The notes under the pieces are model-generated. The model saw only the letters and a list, made by a program, of their open reading frames with translations, made no database searches and had not been told where the DNA came from. The position numbers and the translations under genes were made by a program. A stretch of DNA of 64,000 bases, taken from assembly GCA_027922465.2 (NCBI GenBank), contig BQMF02000136.1, positions 620,001 to 684,000 on the forward strand, read 5' to 3'. Source of the stretch: Turritopsis dohrnii. Lineage: Eukaryota; Cnidaria; Hydrozoa; Anthoathecata; Oceaniidae. Below, one piece after another: positions 35,201-45,940 of this stretch (the first letter of the stretch is position 1; each line of letters begins with the position of its first letter).

Positions 35201-38200
35201 AAAAAATTCTCCCCGTATAAATTTCTTCCCTTAAGGTATGTCATAGTTACTTTGAACTTTCACCAAGATTTTAAGTTGATGTACTTACTGCCAAGGGATT
35301 CTTGTAATCTAGTTATGTTTTTCAAACTTCATTTCTAGCTGTCAACAACCTGGTTTGTAAAAGTTATTGATTTCATTTTTTCAGATACACAAGAGTCAAT
35401 GTGGAATACGATCATGCAACTTCCATATCATTCAGTCCTGACTCAAGGTTCTCATTATATCTGACACAATTTCCTCAACTTTTTTCCTGCCATATATTTA
35501 CACTTCATTGCATTTGTTTTGTTGTTTTGGAAAAAATGGACTTTGTCGTCTGTATTTAGAGCTTTTATCATTGGATTAGCACTTGGTAAAACTGTACGCA
35601 TTTACAAAATCCACAAAAAGAAAGATGAAGGGCCTTCGTCAATATCCATTACACAGGAATCAGATTTCCCGATCGAACACAAATCTGAAATAATATCTGC
35701 TGGTGTTTCCTCGAATGGAAAATTCATCATGACAGCAGATAAAGATACTCAGATCATCATATGGTCTTTAAAAGGTTCATCTTGTATTTCTATTTTTGTT
35801 CCATTGGTGAACCAGCAATGTGGAAACTTTAGGCGTGATACAAAACATCCATATACCCAGTAGGTTATGAATGGAACTATATGCATTTTGTTCTTCTTGG
35901 TTTGAAATCAAACTTGTCATACCATTACTGTTTCTGGTGTAAGATTGCTTGATCGTAATCGATGCTCACTGAATCATTAATATCAATTTTTTGTGTTTCC
36001 GGTATAACTTATGTGTATTACTGATATCCTGGGTCTCTAGCGCATGTTACCTGGTACGACTTCTTTAGAAGGAAGAGATTGTATAGATAGATTAGATTAT
36101 ATATTCCACGATAATGTTGTAACGGATTTTGTACTGCAAAGAAAAATTCCCTTTATTTTTTATTTTATTATTTCATGATGGAATGAAACACTAACACTAA
36201 TTTCAACCTTTTTGATAAAAAAAATGACATAAAAAGAACCTTGATAGTATGTGAGTTTTGAAACTTAAGGAAGGAATTAGTCCATGTAATATAGGAATGA
36301 AAAGGTTTTCTTTGGCAGGTGCACGAAAATTAAAACGTGCAGAAAAATACATTTAAGTATAAGGGAAGCAATAATTAATGGAATAAAGGTAATTGAAAAT
36401 AATTTAATATAATTTAATATAGTTTAATGTAATATCTATTCATTTATTTCCAGGTTATTTTCTTGGTTTTCTTTCTTATTTGAATTAAATATTTTTTGAT
36501 GTTTTTTTTCTTTTTTTAACATTAAAGGTGAAGTTCTTGACAGGATAGATTCGTTGCTTATCTATAACAGCTATGCCGCCATTTCACCATGTGGAAAGTT
36601 AGTGGCTGCTTGTGGTAAGTTTACACCAAATCACTAAAAGATGAAGGCCACTCCAATATATTCCTCTATCTAGTTCTAAGTTTAAATTCTATATTCTAAC
36701 TTGAAAATGAAAATTATTTTATTCCATGAAATATCCAAAAAGTCAAGTTTGACAAGAATTCATAATACATAAACTTTTGATTTTTGGCTGAAAATGCCCG
36801 GCTGGAGTGACTCTGCTATGCTGCACCGCGTTTTTCATAGCACAACCTTTGCAGATAAGTTTTTCCCGGACTTAAAATAAGAACTTTACTTCTTCAAAAG
36901 ACCAATAGTTTTTCTAAATTTGGTGACCACAGCTGCAAGTTTGATCTTCAAATATTAAAATATTCATTGTGACATTTCTTAAGTGAATCTAAATTTAAAT
37001 TCGATAATACTAAATCAAAAGTTGGGAATCTTGTCAACCATTTGGATTAAAGAATTGAAGCTGTAACTGTCCTTCATGAACTTAAACAATGAGCAGCTCA
37101 TCACAGACTAGTCATCATAGACTACTAATCAGGAGGTCTTCAGAATTTATTGGAAAAGAACATGTTATGTTTATACAGAGAATTTCCTTTTGTGAGGAGT
37201 GAAAGTTTATCAACAATAAACTGCTGATGATGCATGATGAGGATGATCTGATTACATTTTATCACATATTACATCACGGGACCAGCATAAATCAGTCATT
37301 ACATTAGACAGAAGTGCAACAGGTTTTTTGGGGGGTTTTCAGCTGAATTTTGATTTTGTGAAATTGCAAGTCTGTTAGTATCAGGTGTGAATACCCCATG
37401 CAACACATTACACATGTAGCATGTTTTTAGAATTAAGAATGTAACAGATATATAAATTCTGTTTTTCCAGTAACACTAAGATGCCTTTACCCTATTAGGG
37501 TACAAAATAGATAAGGTCCAACTGGTCCAAATTTCAACAAAAAATATTGAGTCGTTTAGATTTTATGGAGTCAGAGCCCCAAAAAGCCTAGTCCTAATAG
37601 GGTTAAGAAGAATTGAAAACTTCCTGTTTGTCCTGTGCTATAGGTTTCACTTCTGATGTGAAGATGTGGCATGTTGGATTCCACAAGAATGGCACTTTCA
37701 ACCAGGTTTGTTACTTATCCAGAAGAAAATATTGGATTGTGCATACATGCCAACTTTATATGGCACTCTATTTGAAAGTGAGAAAGTGAGTCTGTTGTGA
37801 TGGTAAACTTGAGTGGTCCTAATAGAAGCTTTTATGCTCTAGAAAGGATTAAATATAGCAATTTCGAAAGAAATGACCTTTTTCTAGAATCAGAATTATT
37901 TGCATCAACACTACAGTCTTTTTTTGCATGATGTCTATTGGTGTTTCCAAAGGACTGGGACGGACACACCTTTTTCTTACATCCTTTATTGATATATGTG
38001 TTCGTATCGACTGTGATTGTTAATTGGACACTCAGTGAGATACATAAAGTCTAAAACAAATTTATTGGAAAGCAACGTAATGAGCAATCTAGTGTTTCCT
38101 CCTGATCGGTTGTGATAGATTATTCTTGGTTCCTGTTGCAACAGAAATTTCCCTTTTTTTACCATAGGTGGTGAAAGGGTTGGAACTGAAGGGTCATTCA

Positions 38201-41200
38201 GCAGGCGTGTTGTCGTTTTCGTTCACAGCAGATTCCAAAAGGTACTCTACCAATCAGCTAGTCACCGTGTATTTCTTTTGAATCAATCTTCATTGAACGA
38301 TAGTTTACATTGTTTTAAGAGATCACCATGGACATAACATTTGTGCTGGATTTCTTCATTAGGTCAATTTTTAAAGAACAGATCATGAAAAACAGTTTCG
38401 AATTGTTATTTTTAGGATAGCTACGATCTCCAAGGATAGAAGCTGGAAAGTATGGGATATTGATGGTGAGAGATGAACACTTGTGAAATTTCAATTTCTC
38501 TTGAAGTAACAAGTTTCTTGTATCGATATTGATAAATCTTTCACAAAAAGCTTTTTTGAGTTTTCTAAAGAAGCGAAGGAGAGCATGGTGCACCATCAGT
38601 TAAATGTGTCTTTGATCTTAATCTCTCATAGAACCTTCACAAAATGTTGCTGGTTAAACTATGTTTGTCCTTATTATATCACATTGAATCAATAACATCT
38701 TCTGCAGTCTCCCTTAACATCTTCTGCAGTCTCCCTTAACATCTTTTGCAGTCTTCCTTTATGAAATGAGAATCAATATATTGAAGTTTGCTTGGATAAT
38801 GAGAATCAAAATATTGAAGTTTGCTTGGATAATGAGAATCAATATATTGAAGTTTGCTTGGATAATGAGAATCAATATTTGAAGTTATATCTCACATAGT
38901 TCTGTGTCAGCGTCCGTATTAACCAAATGATGATTGATGTTCCAATAATTCTGATAACTCTGATATCAAATTCTTATAAAAACATTAGATTGGTTTTATG
39001 TCAACATGCTCCACCACCCATGCTCTCATCATTCTCCAAAAACAATCTCAATAAACTTCATGTGGAATGTTCACAGACAGCTTTGACACAATGATGAAAT
39101 CACGAAGAGTTTTAGGTCGACTTCTGTTTTTAAAATCCCAGTCAGCTATAACGATGCTGGTATGCTGTTCATAAAATGAAAATCCCCAGTTTGTCAAAAG
39201 GATTGATTAAATGTTTACACGCCAATAAAATTGCACGGGACATCGCAAAAAACAAACAAACAAACAATTATTTTCGTTTCGCTATTTTAGTAAAGAACTC
39301 CTCAGCTTGTGTTTGAAGCTTTATTCAGCAACTACCGTATCAAATTTATCATTCACGTCAAATACATAGGAGATAGGCATCTAACTTGAACCAACCATCT
39401 CAGTCAAGTATGATCAGAACTACCCTGTTGATTACATTGCTTCTCTTTTAAACTTCAACTTGAAAACATGCAGTCCCTGTGCGTCTGTTCTAAAAAAATA
39501 CTCAAGTAATTTTAACAACAACAAAATAGCTATGCGGCTCTGTTCATTTGTTCTATATCTGCCAAACATTAAACCCTTATTCACTGCATCTAGAATTCGC
39601 AATTTCCCTGACCTCAATATTAGTCTTGCTCTCTCTGCCAGGTATTCGAATATACTCTAAACCTATGTCTAAACCTATGTCTCCTTTCCACCTCTCATTT
39701 AACAAGGGGTATCAAGTCTAAACTATTGTTCAGATCCTTAGTCAGAACGTCAACATCTGGTTTATTCTCTAGTCATTGTCAGTCTATACTGAATCATTCC
39801 TTCTTCCTTCTTCGTCCAATGGGTTTTACCTATATGGGACTCCCCTTGCTTCACCGTGAGTGATTGTACTTAAAATGTTCAAGATGTAAATGAAACGGAC
39901 TTGTATCACAACGTTTGTTTGTAGTTGACTATTTGAAAGGCCAAGAAGCATATCTTCTTCATACTGGTTATTTACAGTCAACCAATATTGATGGCACTAT
40001 TGCAAGAATAGCTATATCACATGATTATTTCACGGTGGCGGTGTCAGTTGGTCCGTCCATATACTTATATAACGCCACTACTCAAGAACTCGGTGAAAGC
40101 TTGCAAGATGTGCATCAAGGTATGGTTTTGTACAATCGACTTCTTAACAGATAGAATAGACTTCTGAAGAGACGAAACACCAATTTTAACAGAAATTAGT
40201 ATGGACGAAATGATTGGTTATTGAATCACCTGTGGGCGGTAAGAACTTCTTTCGAAGCCACTCATTTCTCCTTCTGATATATTTTAGGTAATATAACCGT
40301 CCTAACGTGGCATTCTGAATCCAAACTGTTAGTCTCTGTGGGCGGGACTGATCGCTCTGTAAAGATTTGGCACAACCCTGTGGGCGTAAAGGCGTTTTTA
40401 CAAGATCTCCAAGAAAAATTACCAAAAGCAAAAAATCATTCAATGAAGGTACATTTGTTTCCAAAATCATTCAATGAAGGCATTTGTTTCCATGAAATTA
40501 ACAAGAAATGTAGTAAACACTCAATACTTTGAATATTGTCGTAGTAACGAATGTTCGTGTGTTCTGATCGACTACTTGTGTTCTCTTCGTGTTTCGTGAG
40601 AGTGTTGGGTTGACATTCGTTTGCTTCTCCTACCCCTCTTATGTCATGTGGTAAACCAAAAAAATCTTCCATGTTTTTTTGCATATTTTCAGGAACGGAT
40701 AGAACAACAAATAGACGAATCAAGGTATGTTCAAACTTCTGTGAAAATTAAAACACTTTCAAATACCTTATTACGGTAGCAGCGTCAGCTACTACACTGT
40801 GTTTGTGTATTACGGCTTTCAAAGATCTAGTTCAAAAAAAGGAATCAGTTATTTTTTGGATTTCAATTTTGGTTTCATCAGAAATTATTATTATAAACAA
40901 ACTTTTTTCTACGTAAGCTCTTACGAAAAAATTTCTTATAAAAAAAACATATGTTACACAGCTCACTCATGTATAATTCTTTTGTCTTTAACTAAATTAT
41001 TGCCGGCCTCTGATAAACGCCGCCCTCTATTAAACGCCGCACTTATAGCCGAACATTTGTAATTAACGCGGCCATCTAATAAACGCCGTCTCTAATAAAC
41101 GCCACATCTTGGGAAGCGGCGTTTATTACAAAACAAGCTAAACAAGAATTGGTTTTATAGTTAATAGTTTTTTTTTGTTTTCTATCAACGAATTCTTCCA

Positions 41201-41592
41201 CGTTTGCACATCTCATAGAAGAGAACGGCGACAGTGATATTGCTCTTCTTTGACATTTTTGTGAACATATCTTTTGTGTAAAACATTTTCACACAATCTT
41301 TTGTAACCTTTTTAAGGATAAGGAAACATTGTTATTTAAGTTTGCTTCTGTCCAATTTTTCATTCTCTAATGAACGCCGCCCTCTAATGAACGGCGCATC
41401 CAAAAACTTGCCGCGGCGTTTATTAGAGGAAATACAGTATGCATGAAACTGAATAAAATTATACAGGGGTTGTGTGACCACGGTATGAGATGGCCTGATT
41501 TAAGTGAGAAAACGTCTGCCGAGAACGGTGATGCATTTTAAAAGTAATCCATTTTCTCTTTTAGGAAATACCTAACACTGTTGGAAAGTTAA
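20292..41592 (+). CDS. TBL2: TBL2-like WD-repeat protein, 12 coding exons
   Basis: Coding exons: 20292-20640, 33637-33688, 35385-35447, 35560-35774, 36528-36614, 37644-37705, 38168-38241, 38416-38465, 39925-40119, 40288-40448, 40693-40724 and 41565-41592. They total 1368 bases (455 residues), and every junction is GT-AG and keeps frame. Residues 17-38 (LPSILVLSIILGAFG...) form an N-terminal membrane anchor, followed by a Lys-rich linker. WD repeats follow: LKGHTGVVLDVDYSSNGKYL, DRTVRLWNVKDF, YTRVNVEYDHATSISFSPDS, SSNGKFIMTADKDTQIIIWS, SPCGKLVAAC, TSDVKMWHVGF, LKGHSAGVLSFSFTADSKR, ISKDRSWKVWDID and GTDRSVKIWHN. Length, anchor and motif order match vertebrate TBL2, an ER-membrane WD protein linked to PERK and the ER stress response. 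Intron 1 is about 13 kb and full of transposons; several other introns also carry repeats. Exon 12 codes only for the last nine residues. Confidence 0.93.
20651..22312. mobile_element. TIR element with AAAACGTTTT subterminal arrays
   Basis: Termini read TATGTGACGTTCCAGGGG at the left and its near-complement at the right (CCCCTGGAACATCACATA), continuing inward as ATTTTGATAACAAATGAT for about 36 bp. Both subterminal zones (20680-20890 and 22080-22290) are packed with AAAACGTTTT-type palindromes. No transposase ORF is seen in about 1.66 kb, so it is non-autonomous. A clear target duplication is not visible. It starts 10 bp after the TBL2 exon-1 donor. Confidence 0.75.
22621..25496 (+). pseudogene. 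ISL2EU accessory protein: SWIM, YqaJ nuclease and PHD finger
   Basis: The start is taken as the ATG at 22621 (MWSNSAYYLQL). Exon 1 runs to about 22949; exon 2 begins after an AG at 23047, and exon 3 after an AG near 23266. In order: an N-terminal block (WGDVYNYLINSTSEYTNEKL, ACNFFVCGHAQDVF), a SWIM-like zinc site ending ACSHVAALLFKLEAC, then a YqaJ/lambda-exonuclease-type nuclease with GASPDG, VEIKCPY (E-x-K) and YYAQIQGQ, and a C-terminal PHD finger (YYCIC, MIACDKLNC, EWYHYACV, KWICLNC) ending at 25496. Damage: TAA in exon 2, TAG at about 23828, further stops near 23905, a frameshift in a T-run at about 24350, and a MITE inside the PHD finger. In these transposons the protein is thought to assist transposition; its biochemical role is unproven. 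Confidence 0.8.
24438..25357. mobile_element. 920-bp non-autonomous element in the PHD exon
   Basis: The ends CAGGCCTGGTCGTAAG and CTTACGACCAGGCCTG are perfectly inverted and flanked by a direct ATGTC (24433-24437 and 25358-25362). It interrupts a Cys codon region of the ISL2EU PHD finger, so it inserted after the ISL2EU element. Second inverted blocks near each end contain ATCGCACGCC. No transposase ORF is convincing. Confidence 0.8.
26708..28789. mobile_element. Tigger/pogo-type DNA transposon nested in ISL2EU
   Basis: Ends TAGTCAAGTCTGGTTAAAAA and TTTTTTACCTGACTTGACTA are near-inverted, and AATCCGCAT motifs follow inward on both sides. TA borders each end. The target was a coding exon of the ISL2EU transposase. 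The element encodes a plus-strand pogo-family transposase with disabling stops. An inner stretch, 28450-28640, repeats the AATCCGCA subterminal motif several times. Confidence 0.82.
27220..28342 (+). pseudogene. pogo/Tigger DDE_1 transposase, 3' part
   Basis: The reading VDYNLGMPGTLYGC, then NGWMTTAVFEEWFNHF, RPLLLLFDGHLSH (second catalytic Asp) and LPPHVTDLLQILDVACF (third Asp) is the CENP-B-like DDE_1 core. A TGA at about 27520 replaces a residue of the usual W-C pair, so the frame is broken. An intron (donor near 27640, acceptor near 27735) leads to a C-terminal exon with IYPIDRTKYPEKRF-type motif, a Pro/Thr-rich duplicated stretch (PPVADDT and PPIADNT) and a basic tail. The N-terminal helix-turn-helix and first Asp are not recognisable. 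Confidence 0.75.
29720..30880. other. TBL2 intron 1, no gene recognised
   Basis: This is AT-rich intronic DNA. I see no repeat copies, coding motifs or clear inverted ends here. Confidence 0.4.
30885..31105. repeat. Dispersed repeat, copy 2 (inverted)
   Basis: This is the reverse complement of 13021-13245. Matching blocks include CATGCATTCACACTTTC-like and TGCCCTTTGTTTCTCTTGTT sequences and TAGTCTATTCAAAGTA at its left end. It has no coding signal. Confidence 0.7.
31170..31311. repeat. 47-bp minisatellite, three copies
   Basis: The unit TTTTTTGACCAGTCCTCACC continues to GAGTAAGCAAATCAAG. It is repeated three times with only a one-base change in the T-run. Confidence 0.9.
31977..32396. mobile_element. 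420-bp MITE with TA target duplication
   Basis: Inverted ends CTGTCAATGTGCCAAATTAC and its near-complement (GTAATTTGGCACATTGACGG) extend for about 38 bp, bordered by TA on both sides. This suggests a Tc1/mariner-type mobiliser. No ORF of its own. Confidence 0.8.
32706..32772 (+). repeat. Short dispersed repeat (GATATCG motif), copy 2
   Basis: It contains AGAGATATCGTAGATCAAAG and ATTTTGATGACATC, and matches the reverse complement of 15721-15797. Confidence 0.7.
34012..35239. mobile_element. Non-autonomous pogo-like element in TBL2 intron 2
   Basis: The ends TACCTTAAGGGAAGAAATTT and its complement are inverted over about 30 bp. Subterminal GCAAAAATAAATTCCGCAAA motifs are repeated several times at both sides. 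A short relic of a pogo transposase lies inside. It fills most of the 1.7-kb intron between TBL2 exons 2 and 3. Confidence 0.75.
34505..34912 (+). pseudogene. pogo-like transposase remnant
   Basis: The reading FLPMQLIFGGKTQQSFPRF and then FSLSANPKHFSNTTESL, EIAMPYV is a pogo/Tigger DDE_1 segment just before the second catalytic Asp. It passes directly to an acidic C-terminal tail (DDDDSDDDSEDMDDSD) with one in-frame TAA at about 34835. The catalytic middle is deleted. There is no ATG at its beginning. Confidence 0.65.
38697..38885. repeat. Two minisatellites in TBL2 intron 8
   Basis: First a unit CATCTTCTGCAGTCTCCCTT occurs three times. Then a 34-bp unit containing GAGAATCAATATATTGAAGT is repeated about four times. 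Confidence 0.85.
41006..41430. mobile_element. MITE with AATAAACGCCG termini in TBL2 intron 11
   Basis: GCCTCTGATAAACGCCG at the left faces GCGGCGTTTATTAGAGG at the right. Direct and inverted copies of the AATAAACGCCG motif also lie inside (41080-41140 and 41380-41420). There is no coding content. Confidence 0.7.
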
Positions 41593-42059
41593 ATGATTTT
41601 ATCACCGTTCTGAAATTTGTGATTGTTCAAGAATTTTAATCTTTGTGAATTCTCCATCTCGTTCTTGTCTCAATAATCCCGTTCCATACTGCTCGCCCCA
41701 GACTCGTGATCCGTAGTTGCGCCAGGTTTGACAGCCCTCGTGAATTATTTGCCGCCAAAACAGGCTCAGTCGATTGGTATGGTAGTAACTAAATGATGAT
41801 ACAAGAGATTTTTTAATGAAAGGAAATACTGTGCGCTCGATATCATCCCGAGGTTTTTTCTTCGAGCTCGAATATCGCAATCCGTTAATGTGATAAAATA
41901 CCCTCCGCTAACTCGACACCGGGGGGCTCTGGAAAATATCGAGTAAGGCGGGGGTCGAGTTAAGGTGAGCGCAAATGCCATCCAACATCGTAAAAACTCG
42001 ATGTTGGTTGAAATGTAATAAGAATGAACACGTATACTGTATTTTAACGATTTTGAACA

Positions 42060-42872
42060 TTGTTTGCAGCATCCAAATTCTTTAAGTTTTGCTGATGATA
42101 CCGTTATTTACGTGGCAGGCAAAAATAAAGAATCAATCGAGGAACAGTTAAATGAGGATTTGAAACACATATCTTCCTATTTCCAAACCAACCAGTTGGT
42201 AATAAATCTAAACAAAGGGAAAACCGAATCCATGATATTTGGAACAGCTAAAAAACTATCCAAATGTGGCAAAAAACTTTCACTTTACTATGATGGAAAT
42301 GAAATACTAGCCACTGAAACGTACAAATATTTAGGAACGACACTGGATAGTACCCTATCGATGTCAACCAATTTCGACAAAACGTACAAGACTACCATGT
42401 CAAAATTACGAATGCTATTTCATCTCCGGAACTACCTCGATAGATCATCAATGGTTAAAATTTTTCATGGAATGATCCTGCCTTGTGTTACTTTTAACTG
42501 TAATGCCAACCTCAGATTTAATCAAACGCAAATAAACTTCAATCAATCGACAAATTGGCTACAACAATCATTGGCTCAAATCAAACTCCTATGGAGAATG
42601 AAATTAAAAAACGGGCAGTTCTACTCATTCGAAAGTGCTTAGAGGACTTAGTATGTGAAAAGTTCAACGATTATTTTCAGAGAATATCCCACGGTCGAGG
42701 TACCAGAAATGATGGCTTTAGTTTAAGAATTCCGTTTACGAAACTGGAATACGCAAGATCAGGATTTTACTATATGGGAGCAAAGCTTTACAATGACTTG
42801 CCAACAGATACACGTAAAACCGACAATTTTAATCTATTTAGAAAACAAGTTTTATCTTTATATATGTAAATA
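42060..42872 (+). pseudogene. 5'-truncated LINE reverse transcriptase (CR1/Jockey-like)
   Basis: The reading SLSFADDTVIYVAG holds the catalytic FADD motif, followed by LVINLNKGKTESMIFG, YKYLGTTLDSTLSM and a thumb region. A frameshift near 42590 moves the C-terminus to another frame (ENEIKKRAVLLI to LRIPFTKLEYARSGFYY, MGAKLYNDLP), ending at 42869. The part before the RT palm, including the endonuclease, is missing, as expected for incomplete reverse transcription. It lies just beyond the TBL2 last exon. Clade assignment is by eye. Confidence 0.8.
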
Positions 42873-42983
42873 ATAAATCGATTTTATCTTTTCTTTCTTT
42901 ATTGAGACTAAAGTTTTACACGCTTCTTATGTGATTTCATCTTCTCTAACCCTAACCCTAACAAGAAAATGACATAATAGCAC

Positions 42984-43322
42984 TTAATGCCCAATATAGT
43001 CCCCCTTTTTTTCAATAATACTGCAGAGTCTTTTATCGACTGAACTTGTCAATTTTTTGATGGTGGTTTTTATCAACACGTTTTGCTGCATCCACTACTT
43101 CTTTCCAAAGCTCATATAAAAAGCAGTACTGCTTTCCTTCCTTGTATAAGTCATTTTTTATGATTCTGGCCATACCATCAGATGGTAATCTGCAAAACCA
43201 CGTGAAGCTAACCATTCACGTGAATATCGAGAACCGTGAGAACTTGCGTTATCTTGCATAAATACAAATGTTTTCTTGACCTTTGCTGGTACCTTTTTCC
43301 ACCAAGGAAGAAAGTTTGAAAA
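42984..43322 (-). pseudogene. Tc1/mariner transposase C-terminal fragment
   Basis: The minus strand reads FLPWWKKVPAKVKKTFVFMQ, then DNASSHGSRYSREWL (second catalytic Asp) and LMVWPES. After a frame change it continues IIKNDLYKEGKQYCFLYELW and ends EKKGDYIGH-stop at 42984. The N-terminal part is absent because the Penelope-like element begins right upstream. The region after WPES that normally holds the third acidic residue is garbled. Confidence 0.8.
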
Positions 43323-43559
43323 AACAAGACTGTAAATTTGTGAAAATATATTTAACAATGTTTCGACCGTACGACGGCCATTTTCAAGTGGAAAACAATA
43401 CAAGTGTGGTAAAATATATACAAGAAGTCGTACGATACGATAAGGTCGTACGATCATACGATCAAGAAATTCCACCAGGGACAAATCAACCATCCGAAAA
43501 TAGAAATAATGGCAGTGATTACCTAAATATGACAAAACAAGAAATACTTCTAACTTAGG

Positions 43560-44300
43560 CCCAGTAGTGACAACTTTCTTCTCTCGAAACATTCTGTCAA
43601 GAAATGACTTAATGCATCGGTCAATCAAGTTGGATGGGTAGCCATTTCTCAGCAGTATGCCTCTAAGATCCTGTATCTCCAAGTGGAACCTAGAAAAATC
43701 AGATACAATATTAAAAATTCTGAAAATCAAAGTCAAAATTAATCCATATTTATATTCGTCAGGCAAAAAACTACAATAATTTGTGTAAACACCACTGAAA
43801 GTGGGCTTCAATAGTTGTGACAAACTTGTTAAATTCACGAATAACAGAAACATCAAGAAAAGGAAGACGATTTTCAAATTCCACTTCAGATGTGAAAGAT
43901 ATGTTGATGTGTTGCCTATTAAGGTAGTCCTGAAAGAGAGGCAAGTGGCTGGGAGATGAAAAAAGCACAAAAACATCATCAACATATCTTCTGTAATTCA
44001 CAGGTTTAAACTCTGACGGGCAATTACGCAACCAAATTTTCTCATGATGCGAAAGAAAAGCATTGGTAAGACTGGGACCAAGTGGTGAGCCCATAGCAAC
44101 ACCATCAACTTGTTTATGTTTTAACTGACCGTCAAAGGTAAAATGTGAATTTTGAGTAGCTAGAGACAGAATTTTTGTAAAGTCATTCTTGCATAAGTTA
44201 CTAACAACATCTTGGTGACGTTTCTTGCAAAGGAATGTTAGTGAACAGAGAGTCAACATCTAAGCTAGCCATATGAAAACTACCATCCTGTTTCTTAATT
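43560..44300 (-). pseudogene. Penelope-like RT, palm and thumb part
   Basis: The minus strand reads MASLDVDSLFTNIP just before 44240, then KQVDGVAMGSPLGPSLTNAF, YRRYVDDVFVLF (catalytic YVDD), VEFENRLPFLDV, PTFSGVYTNYCSFLPDEYKY, FRIFNIVSDFSRFH and RGILLRNGYPSNLIDRCIKS. Motifs occur in the family's normal order but in two or more frames. The GIY-YIG domain that should follow is missing. Function in active relatives: target-primed reverse transcription. Confidence 0.85.
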
Positions 44301-44642
44301 TCATTTCATGAAATCTCTACCGAGCTAATACTGGATACCCCCATCTCGCAATAAATCTAGAGGCCATAGCCTCAACCACCTCTTATTCTTATCTCGCTGA
44401 TACGGACAAGACGTGCTAAAACAGAAGTGAGTATTAAAACAAAACAAATGTATGTTGATCTAAATAAAAGAGAGAGACTTTAACACTGTTTATGCTAAAT
44501 TAATTCTCCTAAAGTATGTGTCTAGGTTATTACACCGAGATATTCCTATTTTGTTAATGTTTTGAATGTTTTAATGTTGATAAAAATGGCGGGTCGAAAG
44601 CGACTGCTGAAGTATAGCAACTAACGTGAATAATCAAAACAT

Positions 44643-45940
44643 TCCAGGAAGTTTGTAAGGTTCCTCTGGGAAGGTCAACTATTCGAGTTTCTGTGCCTAT
44701 GTTTCGGAATGTCAAAAGCCTTGTGGATTTTTACAAAACTACTAAAAATCCCAATCTCCCTCCTCCCTCCAAGCTGATAGGGAAACTGTCTTCGTCAGCA
44801 GTAGCAATATTCCCAGCTCCCATGCAATACAGGTTTCTTCAACAACAACAGATAAAAGGGTTGATGTACAAACACAATTACGATGCTCAAATAGTTCTGT
44901 CACATTTGGCCAGGGAAGAACTACAGTGGTGGTTGAACAATCTAGAATTGTACAACGGAAAACCCCTGTTAACAACAACACCACTAGTTTTTCAAAAAAT
45001 AAGCTCAGATGCCTCGAAGAAGGGTTGGGGAGCATTCTGCCAGGGACAAAGGACAGGTGGACCTTGGACTCGGGTAGAAAAGGAACTACACATAAACATT
45101 TTGGAGTTGAAGACAATCAACCTAGCCCTAAGAACTTTTACATGGAAGGAAAGAATAGGGTTAGCAGTTCATGTAGAGATGGATAATATGACAGCCTTGT
45201 CATATCTAGTCAAGATGGGGGGCACACAAAACGAAAAATTAGTGATGGAAGCAAAAGAGATTTGACAATATATAATGGAGAAGGGGATCACTATTACAGC
45301 AAGTTACATTCCAGGTCACATGAATTTAGAAGCGGACTGGGAGTCCAGACACAATCTATCAGACTCAAGCGAATGGAAACTTCTACCAACAGTGTTTCAA
45401 AAAATTTGCCAACTGTGGGGAATACCGGACATAGATCTTTTTGCCTCCAGAGTTTCACATCAACTCCCATGCTATATGGCCTGGAAACTGGATCCACTCA
45501 GCAAGGGCAGGGATGCATTTCAGAGCAAGTGGAGGCACCACTATGCATACGCTTTCCCCCCTTTCTCTCTAATAGGCAGAGTGCTCAAAAAAGTTCAATA
45601 AGAACAAGTGGACATGATCTTAATCACTCCAGCTTGGCAAACACAAGCATGGTTTCCAACAGCCCTAGGAATGTCAGTAAGAAATCCTCTGATTCTCCCA
45701 GTGAGAACAGACCTATTGTGGAATCCAGAAGGCAAATACCATCCATTGTTGCTAAGCAACAGTCTGAAACTTCTGGCATGGAATGTTTCAGGAAAAGTTT
45801 GGAGACAGAAAACATATCAGAAAGGGCTACCAGACTTATCACAGCTCCCAGAAGGTCAGGAACCGTCAGCCATTACAACTCGTCTTGGAGAAAATGTTGG
45901 TGTACTGAAAGAACAGTTTGTCCCCTTAGATGTCCTGTAG
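44643..45940 (+). pseudogene. DIRS-like RT/RNase H ORF
   Basis: An RT stretch (RKFVRFLWEGQLFEFLCLCF, then GMSKALWIFTKLLK) at 44643-44745 is followed, after deletion of the YxDD region and a frame change, by the RNase H domain: KLIGKLSSSAVAIFPAPMQY, REELQWWLNNLELYNG, SDASKKGWGAFCQG, INILELKTINLAL and DNMTALSYLVKMGGT. The next portion shows ASYIPGHMNLEADWESR, PDIDLFASRVSHQL and AFPPFSLIGRVLKKV. Two in-frame stops interrupt it, TGA at 45263 and TAA at 45599; the first falls where DIRS elements usually have Trp. Confidence 0.8.

Noticed and set aside
42940..42962. Telomere end or interstitial telomere tract
   Set aside because: Only about two and a half CCCTAA units are present; too short to be more than chance or a repair trace.
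45262..45800. Open frame upstream of the tyrosine recombinase
   Set aside because: It overlaps the RNase H reading in another frame and has no recognisable domain, so it is treated as a shadow.
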